Positions 1 through 5,169 are shown, counted from the first letter of the stretch. The stretch: 5,304 nucleotides of DNA from a bacterium CG2_30_54_10 (GCA_001872985.1 MNYA01000123.1:1-5304), one strand, 5' to 3'. The notes: generated by a model from the sequence alone, not told the origin. Numbers and translations: made by a program.

Positions 1-193
1 GAAACAAGCCCATCTCATTCGGGGCGAGGTCGGGAACCCAGCCGCCGACTTTCACCGGCCAGGTGGAGCAGTCGGGTTCGCTGAGAGCGCCGATCGCGGG
101 TTTGCCACTGGAAAGACCCCTCCGGAGAGAATCAAGGGTGGTTCCATAAGGAGTCACCGCGCTCATTCCAGTGACAAGTATTTTCGGGTTCAT
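1..193 (-). CDS. Beta-ketoacyl-ACP synthase family protein, N-terminal fragment (runs off the left edge)
   Basis: Reading leftward from the ATG at 193-191, 64 codons stay open to the window edge. The N-terminus MNPKILVTGMSAVTPYGTTL matches the first strand-turn-helix of FabF/FabB-type condensing enzymes (the VTGxGxxxxxG pattern), followed by the usual LxxGxS/GxxAIG stretch. The active-site Cys and both His residues would lie beyond the window, so catalytic competence cannot be judged. The start lies 4 bases after the TGA of the upstream KS gene. A GAGGT stretch sits about 11 bases before the ATG, too far for a strong ribosome site, so translation probably depends on reinitiation after the upstream stop. 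It is the third KS-family gene of the operon and probably a second KS, either for initiation or as partner of the preceding proteins; that role is inferred from position only. Confidence 0.85.
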   Translation of the reverse strand, partial: MNPKILVTGMSAVTPYGTTLDSLRRGLSSGKPAIGALSEPDCSTWPVKVGGWVPDLAPNEMGLF

Positions 194-197
194 AGCA

Positions 198-1412
198 TCA
201 TTCTACCTCGGAGCGGGCGAGGATCAAAGAAGCGTTCTGCCCACCCAATCCGGCCGAATTCTTCATGACATAGTGTGGGTGGGCCGGGCGTGCCTGGCAA
301 GGAATGCAGTCGATCGGACAATCCGGATCGGGGGCGGAAAAGTGGAGTGTCGGGGGAAGAGCCTTCCTGGCGAATGGAAGCAGGCAAGTAGCAGTTTCGA
401 CAGCTCCAGCCGCGCTCAGAAGGTGACCGAAAAATGGCTTGGTTGAACTGACCGGCAGAAGTGGCATCCGTTCTCCGAAAACTTCACGCATGGCCAGGCA
501 TTCCATCGCATCGTTCTGTCTGGTACCGGTTCCATGGGCGTTGACATACTCAATTGCGTCGGAAGAAAGCTGGGCATCACGCAGGGCGGCGATCATGGCT
601 CGACGAAGCCCAGAGCCGCTTGCATCGGGGATTACCGGATGGGTGGCGTCCATTGCAGCCCCGTATCCTTGAATGATTGCCCAAATTGGAACTCCGCGAC
701 CGAGGGCCCGCGACTTTTCTTCGAGAACCATGAATGCGGCGCCTTCTCCAAGTAAGGTTCCTGTGCGATGGCGATCGAATGGTGCGAGCGCCCTGGCTCC
801 GAGGTCATTCCTCTCGGAGAGCGCTCCGAGTGAGTTGAATGTGTGAATGCCGTAGGGAAAGATCAGGGAATCGACTCCACCCGCGACCGCGCAGTCGCAC
901 CGGCCTTCTCGGACAGCTCGAAACGCGCTTCCGATGGCTATTGTCCCGGCAGCGCAGGCCGTGACCTGAGTCGAAACCGATCCACGGAATCCAAGTTCGC
1001 GCCAAAGAAATTCTCCGAGAAGGGCTGGAGGTATCTCAGGGCAAATCTGCCATCGTTCTCTTCGTCCTTCGCGAAGAGCGTTGAGGTCGATTTTTTCAAG
1101 GCCGACCGCGCAGAACAAGCAGGCCCCCGCGGAAATCAGCGGCCTGATCTGGTTCAAGGCGTTCCAGGCAAGAACCGCTTTGATGTCCGATCCTGGGCTG
1201 ATTTCACGACCTTGCAACCTGATCGGAAGCGGAGCGAGAAGATCATCCTGCACCTCTCCGCCTATGCGGGTTGCCAGGGTAGAGGCATCGAACCGTGTGA
1301 TCGGGCCGATTCCAGAACGACCTTCGAGGAGAGCCTGGAAAAGCCCATCCAGGCCGGTCCCGAGAGAGGTGATGATTCCGACGCCGGTGATTACGACTGT
1401 TCGTTCAGACAT
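198..1412 (-). CDS. Beta-ketoacyl-[ACP] synthase, FabF-like (KS with intact Cys-His-His triad)
   Basis: This is a complete 404-residue condensing enzyme, the usual length for FabF/KAS II and type II polyketide KS-alpha subunits. Such enzymes perform decarboxylative Claisen condensation of malonyl-ACP with an acyl group held on the active-site Cys, in the cytosol. Visible motifs are the N-terminal VVITGVGIITSLG, the nucleophile in TACAAG (Cys153), the first His in VNAHGTGT (His293), and the Lys and second His in SSTKPFFGH (Lys325, His330). The glycine-rich C-terminal loop reads NSAGLGGQN (385-393). By motif alignment, the two gating Phe of FabF (NSFGFGG) are Ala387 and Leu389 here, which suggests an altered acyl pocket. 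The start ATG overlaps the upstream KS-like gene in the 8 bases ATGTCTGA and has GAGGG 5 bases upstream, so translational coupling is likely. It probably pairs with the upstream KS-like protein; substrate and product are unknown. Confidence 0.93.
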   Translation of the reverse strand: MSERTVVITGVGIITSLGTGLDGLFQALLEGRSGIGPITRFDASTLATRIGGEVQDDLLAPLPIRLQGREISPGSDIKAVLAWNALNQIRPLISAGACLFCAVGLEKIDLNALREGRRERWQICPEIPPALLGEFLWRELGFRGSVSTQVTACAAGTIAIGSAFRAVREGRCDCAVAGGVDSLIFPYGIHTFNSLGALSERNDLGARALAPFDRHRTGTLLGEGAAFMVLEEKSRALGRGVPIWAIIQGYGAAMDATHPVIPDASGSGLRRAMIAALRDAQLSSDAIEYVNAHGTGTRQNDAMECLAMREVFGERMPLLPVSSTKPFFGHLLSAAGAVETATCLLPFARKALPPTLHFSAPDPDCPIDCIPCQARPAHPHYVMKNSAGLGGQNASLILARSEVE

Positions 1413-2361
1413 TGAAGCCCTCGAGACACGCGGAAAACCATCGGTCTTTCCCGGCGGATGAGGCGACCTCTATGTCGAGCCCGGGAACACGCGCGGAAAA
1501 AGCCAATGCCAGTGCAGCCGGAAAAGATGCTGTAAGCGGGTTTCCCCACTCTCTTCGGAATGGTGTCTGAAAGCCCATTGCCTCAACATCGGTCAAGCCC
1601 TCTGAAGGACCGCGGAAACTGCTTATCAGAAGGCCCTCACCACGAAATATGTCGGGCCTGACGAGGCGCAAGGCAACTCCGATCTCCGGATATCCGACCT
1701 TTGGGTAGCCGATCTGGGGGCAGCCGAAATGGGGGTCGTAGACCTGCGGGCAGCCGATATCCGGACATCCGATATCGGAATGATAACCACGATCGTTAAG
1801 GGCTCCCGGAACAAAATACTTATCAGGGCAGGAGACCACCGCCACCACCGCTTCTGGAATGCCGGATTGAAGCGCCTCGAATGCGGCGACTGTTGCCTCA
1901 AAGCCGGCTTCCTCAAAACCGGCCCAGACAGCGCCTTCCCCGCGCCACTGCTGTCTTATCGAGACCCAGGAAAGCGGCATGTTGGGTAGGAGTCCGATGG
2001 CAGCCCCTGACTGCACAAGCGGGAATGACTCTCCCGGCACGATCCGTTGGGCCCAGCGTTCCAGCGCATCAAGATTCGTTCGCGCAGGCCCGACCGCAAG
2101 ATGGACGGCCGCCACTTCCCTATCGAGGGTCGGATTTCGCTCGAGCAGACCGTGGAGTGTTCGCAGAAGAACGAGGGTTTGGCGGTCGGCTGTTTTGAGG
2201 TCTTTTGGAGAAACCTTTTGTTGCGCGACCCAATCATCAAGATCTTCGATCGTCCCCAGAAAGCCATTCTGAGCGGCCAGCCGGTCTTGGTTCCCGATGC
2301 CCGATATCAGAATCGCGTCTGCAAGGACGACTTTTTTTTTCGCCAAATCCATTCGGCTCAC
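1405..2361 (-). CDS. Degenerate KS-like protein, chain-length-factor-like, with internal pentapeptide repeat
   Basis: The 318-residue product resembles the beta-ketoacyl synthase N-terminal-like or chain-length-factor group, about 85 residues shorter than a full KS. Residues about 115-178 (LLPNMPLSWVSIRQQW, then GEGAVWAGFEEAGFEA) match the KS region around the nucleophile, but the Cys position is Glu150. The segment that holds the first His in a KS (VNAHGTGT) appears absent. WGNPLTAS near 272-279 aligns with GHLLSAAG, putting Asn274 in place of the second His. It is therefore probably non-condensing and likely a partner subunit of the downstream KS, as KS-beta/CLF proteins are. Residues 196-228 are a tandem pentapeptide repeat replacing the PFDxxRxGxxxGEG loop region. 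A GTG start at 2361 is preferred because GGAGG lies 7 bases upstream; the ATG at codon 4 is a less well placed alternative. It is the first gene of the operon. A pseudogene is possible, but the open frame, ribosome site and coupling argue against it. Confidence 0.78.
   Translation of the reverse strand: MSRMDLAKKKVVLADAILISGIGNQDRLAAQNGFLGTIEDLDDWVAQQKVSPKDLKTADRQTLVLLRTLHGLLERNPTLDREVAAVHLAVGPARTNLDALERWAQRIVPGESFPLVQSGAAIGLLPNMPLSWVSIRQQWRGEGAVWAGFEEAGFEATVAAFEALQSGIPEAVVAVVSCPDKYFVPGALNDRGYHSDIGCPDIGCPQVYDPHFGCPQIGYPKVGYPEIGVALRLVRPDIFRGEGLLISSFRGPSEGLTDVEAMGFQTPFRREWGNPLTASFPAALALAFSARVPGLDIEVASSAGKDRWFSACLEGFNV
1678..1776 (-). repeat. 15-bp tandem repeat encoding (xIGxP)n pentapeptides
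   Basis: Within the KS-like gene, residues 196-228 form about 6.6 tandem pentapeptides such as DIGCP, DIGCP, HFGCP and QIGYP, with Pro at 200, 205, 210, 215, 220 and 225. At DNA level the coding-strand consensus is nAn nTC GGn Tnn CCn. Copies differ mostly at third codon positions and in a few substitutions, so the array is diverged rather than freshly expanded. A 15-bp unit keeps frame whenever a copy is gained or lost. Three of the units contain Cys (199, 204, 214). Confidence 0.9.
2332..2340 (-). repeat. A9 homopolymer at codons 8-10 of the KS-like gene
   Basis: Nine consecutive T on the plus strand read as AAA AAA AAA (Lys8-Lys10) in the KS-like gene. This is a short slippage-prone tract very near the start codon. 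A one-base change would shift the frame and abolish the protein, and could reduce the coupled downstream KS. Functional use as a switch is only a possibility. Confidence 0.7.
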
Positions 2362-2368
2362 TTTCTTC

Positions 2369-2373
2369 CCTCC
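2369..2373 (-). promoter_or_regulatory. Ribosome binding site deciding the GTG start of the KS-like gene
   Basis: On the minus strand GGAGG is followed by the 7-base spacer GAAGAAA and then GTG at 2361-2359. The in-frame ATG nine bases further in would sit 16 bases from the same site, so GTG is the better start. Confidence 0.7.
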
Positions 2374-2376
2374 GGT

Positions 2377-2392
2377 TTGCTCGAACTACCGA
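2377..2392. repeat. Direct repeat copy 1 (TTGCTCGAACTACCGA)
   Basis: This 16-base sequence recurs at 2514-2530 with a single inserted base. It lies directly upstream of the KS operon's ribosome site. A regulator-binding site or a trace of local duplication are both possible; no known regulator consensus was recognised. Confidence 0.5.
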
Positions 2393-2513
2393 AATTTCTC
2401 AAAAAGAGCGGGCACGCGACTCTCTTGACACGCAAAGCGATCTCGCGCGTCTCACCCTGCGATCGGGTGCCTTGCCTCTCCGGGCCGCTTTTGTGGTTTT
2501 CCCCATTTTTGAC

Positions 2514-2530
2514 TTGCTACGAACTACCGA
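2514..2530. repeat. Direct repeat copy 2 (TTGCTACGAACTACCGA)
   Basis: It matches the copy at 2377-2392 apart from one extra A after TTGCT. The copies start 137 bases apart. The 8-base core ACTACCGA also occurs a third time at 2759-2766, at the edge of the inverted-repeat element. This copy lies just downstream (in the minus sense) of the candidate -10 at 2534-2539, a position suited to a repressor site. Confidence 0.5.
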
Positions 2531-2533
2531 TGT

Positions 2534-2571
2534 ATTCTACCTATTGCGGAAGAACTCTGCAAATCATACCA
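2534..2571 (-). promoter_or_regulatory. Candidate promoter region of the KS operon
   Basis: Two minus-strand -10 candidates overlap here. TAGAAT (2539-2534) lies 17 bases from a weak -35 TTGCAG (2562-2557). TATGAT (2568-2563) is preceded by TGG, giving an extended -10 that could work without a good -35. Either would give a leader of roughly 165-200 bases before the GTG at 2361. These are motif matches by eye in an AT-rich patch, so confidence is low. Confidence 0.3.
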
Positions 2572-2624
2572 AATTTTCGATTTTCTATGGGTGCATTCCC
2601 CAAAATAGGTCATGCGGAGAAACG

Positions 2625-2764
2625 GGTAGTGCCCTGAACCAACTCGCGAACGTGACGGCAGCGCGTTTTGCCGTCGAGCTTTTCGGGGCATTAATCGCAG
2701 ACCGCAGAAACTTATCTTCACATCACGATTTCATTGGAGGAATAAGTTAGCGGGGGACACTACC
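2625..2764. mobile_element. Possible MITE-like element or IS remnant with terminal inverted repeats (140 bp)
   Basis: The left end GGTAGTGCCCTGAACCAACT (2625-2644) and the reverse complement of the right end, GGTAGTGTCCCCCGCTAACT (2764-2745), match at 14 of 20 positions, including the first seven and the last four. The interior carries no protein but has a perfect 7-bp stem with an 8-base loop (GACGGCA 2654-2660, TGCCGTC 2669-2675). No exact target-site duplication abuts the ends, although GAAACG on the left and GAAAAACG on the right are similar. A miniature element or the residue of a deleted insertion sequence would explain this; no family was recognised. Confidence 0.4.
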
Positions 2765-2808
2765 GAAAAACGTTGATCCCCTGAATTGGGCGCAATCAGC
2801 AACGATTA

Positions 2809-2836
2809 GTTGTCATCTCGACCGAAGGGAGAGATC
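2809..2836. repeat. Dispersed intergenic repeat-like stem-loop
   Basis: The stem is ATCTCGACC (2814-2822) and GGGAGAGAT partner positions 2826-2834, with a GAA loop. Five outer and two inner Watson-Crick pairs flank two adjacent G-A/A-G oppositions, which can form stable sheared pairs. The overall pattern (GTCATCTCGACC, GAAGG, GAGAGATC) resembles short palindromic intergenic repeats I recall from several bacterial phyla, where many near-identical copies occur per genome. Only one copy is present here, so the repeat status is inferred. Confidence 0.45.
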
Positions 2837-2996
2837 TAAACTCACTCATCATTCAGAACCTTCCATTCGGGATTGACGGCGGCAGCACAGGTTGTTAGCA
2901 TCCTTTGTTAATCATGTACCACGGCTTCAAGGAGTTGATCCAAATTAATAGGTCTCTTTCGAGCAAAGCATGCCTATGGGGGTGGTTTTGGCTTTT

Positions 2997-3027
2997 TTGG
3001 CCACAACTCGATTTAATCGAGTATAAT
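2997..3027 (+). promoter_or_regulatory. Promoter with embedded palindromic operator for the glycine-zipper gene
   Basis: A perfect -10 TATAAT at 3022-3027 is paired with a partial -35 TTGGCC (2997-3002) at a longish 19-base spacing. The spacer contains a perfect 7-base inverted repeat with a 3-base centre, ACTCGATTTAATCGAGT (3006-3022), whose last base is the first T of the -10. A dimeric regulator bound here would block RNA polymerase, so repression is the likely mode. The regulator is not encoded in the window. The expected leader is about 45 bases. Confidence 0.6.
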
Positions 3028-3069
3028 GGGCGGGGTGAGTCTGTCTCTGATTGGTAGTTTTTTGCCCGG

Positions 3070-3074
3070 GGAGG
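3070..3074 (+). promoter_or_regulatory. Ribosome binding site of the glycine-zipper gene
   Basis: GGAGG within GGGGAGGG lies 4 bases before the first ATG (3079) and 7 bases before the second, adjacent ATG (3082). Spacing slightly favours the second ATG, which would remove one residue only. Confidence 0.65.
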
Positions 3075-3078
3075 GAAT

Positions 3079-3474
3079 ATGATGAAGCTGTTTTTTAAAA
3101 CCCGTTGGTTTGAAGGATTTCTTGCGGTGCTGTTTCTGTCATTCATTCTCCAGCCGGTAATTGCTGAAACGCCGCAGGAGAAAAAGGTTAAGGAAGCCAA
3201 GAGCAACATGAAAGGAGTCGCTGCAGCTGCCGCGATTGGTGGATTGGCAGCCGGTGGAATCGCCGTCCTGATGGGTGCCCCAATTATTGCTGGAGTTGCG
3301 GTTGCGGTAGGCGTGGGGGTTTTGGGCGGAATTGCTGTGAAAGCCGGTTTAAAAGCCATTGATTTCGCCACAAAAAAGAATCAGCAGCAGAGCCAACTTG
3401 AAAACGCAATTAACGCTGAGACAATGGACTCCACAAGCCCCTTTGATGAAAACGGCACTGTCAATGTAAAATAG
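3079..3474 (+). CDS. Small predicted secreted glycine-zipper protein
   Basis: The 131-residue product has a clear Sec signal peptide: basic N-region (Lys3, Lys7, Arg9), hydrophobic core about 11-24, and a QPVIA-ET site suggesting cleavage after Ala29. The mature part begins with a charged, Lys/Glu-rich stretch (30-45), followed by two Gly/Ala/Val-rich hydrophobic segments, about 46-66 and 69-94, separated by a short GAP turn. GxxxG spacings (Gly55-Gly59, Gly80-Gly84) and many paired glycines indicate a glycine zipper, which favours close helix packing in membranes. The tail (99-131) is polar and rich in Gln, Asn and acidic residues. There is no Cys, so it is not a 17-kDa-antigen-type lipoprotein. 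It stands alone with its own promoter, operator-like palindrome and terminator. Candidate roles are an envelope oligomer, a pore-forming or bacteriocin-like peptide, or less likely a pilin-like protein; none is demonstrated. Confidence 0.82.
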   Translation: MMKLFFKTRWFEGFLAVLFLSFILQPVIAETPQEKKVKEAKSNMKGVAAAAAIGGLAAGGIAVLMGAPIIAGVAVAVGVGVLGGIAVKAGLKAIDFATKKNQQQSQLENAINAETMDSTSPFDENGTVNVK

Positions 3475-3596
3475 CCCTTGGAAATTTCCGGCCACCACCC
3501 CTATCCAGGATGACATCAGGCATTCCCGGGCGTCTTCATTCCTTCGTCCTTCATTTCTTCCAGGTATGTTTTTCCCTGCTGTTTCGCTCATCCACC

Positions 3597-3622
3597 GCTT
3601 TCGGGCTCCAAAGCTTTTTTTT
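3597..3622 (+). terminator. Candidate intrinsic terminator after the glycine-zipper gene
   Basis: GCTTT (3597-3601), one bulged C, GG, a GCT loop, then CCAAAGC (3608-3614) form a seven-pair stem immediately followed by eight T (3615-3622). The long T-run directly after the stem is the strongest part of the evidence; the stem is modest and interrupted. It lies about 120 bases past the stop codon at 3474. Confidence 0.55.
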
Positions 3623-3718
3623 GTGAGGGCGGCAGGTTTTTGTATCGCCTCGATAACCCGGGGGAAGCATGGTACCCCTGACCGGAGGCACAAAGAGCTT
3701 GGCTGCAGGGGGTGGAGC

Positions 3719-3739
3719 CTCGCGAGTTTGCTTCGCGAG
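3719..3739. repeat. Inverted repeat CTCGCGA / TCGCGAG
   Basis: Perfect 7-base arms (3719-3725 and 3733-3739) surround a 7-base loop. No T-run follows on either strand, so it is not a classical intrinsic terminator. It lies in the convergent spacer and could support factor-dependent termination or RNA 3'-end protection. Confidence 0.4.
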
Positions 3740-3758
3740 TTCGGACATCTCAACGCAG

Positions 3759-3781
3759 GCTGAGTTGTTAACAACCTCAGC
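3759..3781. repeat. Near-perfect 23-bp palindrome downstream of the Nramp gene
   Basis: GCTGAGTTGTT (3759-3769) pairs with AACAACCTCAGC (3770-3781) over 11 base pairs with a single bulged C at about 3775-3776. It begins about 40 bases past the Nramp stop on the minus strand. It may act as a transcript 3'-end hairpin for that gene, but there is no following T-run in either direction, so a protein-binding palindrome is also possible. Confidence 0.45.
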
Positions 3782-3822
3782 GTGTTTCGAAGACCACACC
3801 CCATTGGTTTGGGCCATCGATT

Positions 3823-5124
3823 TCAGGTCAGGGTTGACCAGAGGAGCATGACGTTGAAAACGATGACCAGCAGAGCTGTTGCCGACAAAAGAATGATCTG
3901 CATGTGATTGTTGGCATATTTTCCCATGACCGCTGTCGATGAGGTGAGATAGATTTGTGCTACGATGGTGATCGGAAGCTGAATGCTGAGCAGTACCTGT
4001 GAAAGGATCAGAGCCCGAAACGGGTTTGAAACCAGCAGCAGCAAGCTCATGGCGCCGGTGACCGTGATTCCGATTCCCAAAATTGTATGCGAGTCATTGA
4101 TGTTGTAGGGCTCATCGAAGATTCCGGCAAAGATCGATCCTCCGGCCATTCCCGCCGTCACGGAGGATGCGAATCCAGCCATGAGAAGCGCGATCGCAAA
4201 AACAGTTGCTGATGCATCTCCGAGGAGGGGCTTTAAGAGATGCTGAGCTTCCTCGAGTTCCACGATTGGGTGTCCGGTAGAATAGAACGCTCCGGCCGCC
4301 ATGAGAATCATCGAACTGTTGATCGCCCATCCCACGATCATCGAGAACATGGTGTCGAGAAACTCAAACCTGAGTTCACGAGCGATGACTTCCTCGGATT
4401 CTTTGTTCCATTGCCGGCTTTGAATGATTTCGGAGTGAAGAAAAAGATTGTGGGGCATGACTACCGCCCCGAGGATTCCCATCAAAATGGTCCAGGAACC
4501 GCCCGGAAAAGCTGGGGTGACCCATGCTTGTGCCGCAGCTTTCCATTCGATCGGCACCAGCGTGAGTTCGAACAGAAAGGCGAGGCCGATCAGTGTCACG
4601 AAACCCATGATCCATTTTTCGAGTTTCCTGTACGAGTTCGAGAAAAGCATGTAGACCACAAGCCCTGAACTGAGCATCGCCCCAAGGATGATGGGAAGCC
4701 CGGTAAGCATTCGAAGACCGATCGCCGCTCCCAGGATCTCGGCCAACTGCGTCGCGATGCCGGCCAACACTGCGCTGCCAAGCACCGGAATCGTCAGCCA
4801 GCGTGGAAAATAGCGGCTTACGGCTTCCGAAAGACAAAGCCCGGTTACGATTCCGAGATGGGCAACATTATGTTGCAGCAGAATCAACATGATCGTGGAA
4901 AGGGTGACCACCCACAGAAGCGACAACCCAAACTGGGAACCCGCAGCAACGTTTGTGGCCCAATTTCCCGGATCGATGAATCCCACCGTGACGAGAAGCC
5001 CCGGCCCGGCAAAATTCAGAAAATCAGAAATACCGCTTCGATGGCGCCCGCCTAACGATTTGAAAAAATTCCCGATTCGCTCTGGCAAAGAAGACATGAG
5101 TTTCGCACCTTTCCCAACCACCAT
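3823..5124 (-). CDS. mntH: Nramp-family divalent metal ion transporter (MntH-like)
   Basis: The 433-residue polytopic inner-membrane protein has about eleven predicted membrane segments, near 38-59, 64-85, 110-136, 142-162, 170-192, 208-230, 256-280, 303-327, 348-366, 372-394 and 407-430. This is the Nramp layout and usual length. The helix-1 metal motif DPGN is present (Asp51-Asn54, within GFIDPGNWATN) and the helix-6 motif MPHN is intact (Met223-Asn226). These coordinate Mn2+ or Fe2+ in proton-coupled import. The retained Met argues against the Nramp-related Mg2+ transporters, which lack it. The HLGIVTG stretch after helix 2 is also family-typical. Two starts are possible: ATG at 5124 or ATG at 5097 (Met10), the latter with AAGGTG 8 bases upstream and arguably better. 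It is monocistronic with its own candidate promoter; no Fur or MntR box was recognised. The symbol reflects family membership, and metal preference is unproven. Confidence 0.93.
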   Translation of the reverse strand: MVVGKGAKLMSSLPERIGNFFKSLGGRHRSGISDFLNFAGPGLLVTVGFIDPGNWATNVAAGSQFGLSLLWVVTLSTIMLILLQHNVAHLGIVTGLCLSEAVSRYFPRWLTIPVLGSAVLAGIATQLAEILGAAIGLRMLTGLPIILGAMLSSGLVVYMLFSNSYRKLEKWIMGFVTLIGLAFLFELTLVPIEWKAAAQAWVTPAFPGGSWTILMGILGAVVMPHNLFLHSEIIQSRQWNKESEEVIARELRFEFLDTMFSMIVGWAINSSMILMAAGAFYSTGHPIVELEEAQHLLKPLLGDASATVFAIALLMAGFASSVTAGMAGGSIFAGIFDEPYNINDSHTILGIGITVTGAMSLLLLVSNPFRALILSQVLLSIQLPITIVAQIYLTSSTAVMGKYANNHMQIILLSATALLVIVFNVMLLWSTLT

Positions 5125-5169
5125 GAGCCGCTCGTGATCTCAGCGGGATGAGTTCTTTACTTTTTTGAA

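Larger units (their letters stand above)
2362..3078. other. 717-base intergenic spacer between the divergent KS operon and glycine-zipper gene
   Basis: No convincing gene lies here; the open frames lack ribosome sites or recognisable protein character. Going left to right, the spacer holds two copies of a 16-17 base direct repeat (2377, 2514), candidate minus-strand -10 elements for the KS operon (2534, 2563), a possible 140-base inverted-repeat-bounded element (2625-2764), a dispersed-repeat-like stem-loop (2809-2836), and the promoter and operator palindrome of the plus-strand gene (2997-3027). Base composition is visibly more AT-rich than in the flanking KS genes, especially from about 2890 onward. 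Confidence 0.75.
3475..3822. other. 348-base convergent spacer between the glycine-zipper and Nramp genes
   Basis: Both neighbouring genes end into this spacer, so terminators are expected and some are visible: a T8-tailed stem at 3597-3622, an inverted repeat at 3719-3739 and a longer bulged near-palindrome at 3759-3781. Open frames crossing it on the minus strand lack ribosome sites and recognisable domains, including an 88-codon frame (3817-3551) that starts 5 bases past the Nramp stop. I see no RNA gene. Confidence 0.65.

Noticed and set aside
843..1415. 190-codon plus-strand open frame
   Set aside because: It is fully antisense to the KS gene, whose catalytic motifs are intact; the translation is low in complexity and has no recognisable domain. 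It is a shadow of a GC-rich gene.
1678..1776. CRISPR array
   Set aside because: The 15-bp units are contiguous without spacers, in frame with a coding gene, and far too short for CRISPR repeats.
2425..2430. Perfect TTGACA on the plus strand as a -35 box
   Set aside because: The sequence 17 bases downstream is CGTCTC and no -10-like hexamer lies at a usable spacing.
2047..2637. Plus-strand open frames of 196 and 181 codons (to 2750) crossing the KS-like gene start
   Set aside because: They overlap the real minus-strand gene and its upstream region, have no ribosome site, and their sequence looks like random translation.
2654..2683. Stem GACGGCA/TGCCGTC followed by TTTT as a plus-strand terminator
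   Set aside because: The T-run is short and offset by four bases, and no plus-strand gene lies upstream; better explained as part of the inverted-repeat element.
2914..3057. 48-codon plus-strand frame starting MYHGFKEL, with a Trp-rich hydrophobic patch
   Set aside because: There is no ribosome site before the ATG, and the frame runs through the promoter and operator of the next gene.
2895..3371. 158-codon minus-strand open frame
   Set aside because: It is antisense to the glycine-zipper gene; its Ala/Pro/Thr-rich segment is the complement of Gly/Ala codons. The plus strand has the promoter, ribosome site and signal peptide.
3551..3817. 88-codon minus-strand frame starting 5 bases after the Nramp stop
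   Set aside because: Its position is operon-like, but there is no ribosome site, no recognisable domain, and it reads across two hairpins and a terminator-like stem.
4240..4668. 142-codon plus-strand open frame
   Set aside because: It is antisense to the well-supported Nramp transporter and has no independent coding evidence.
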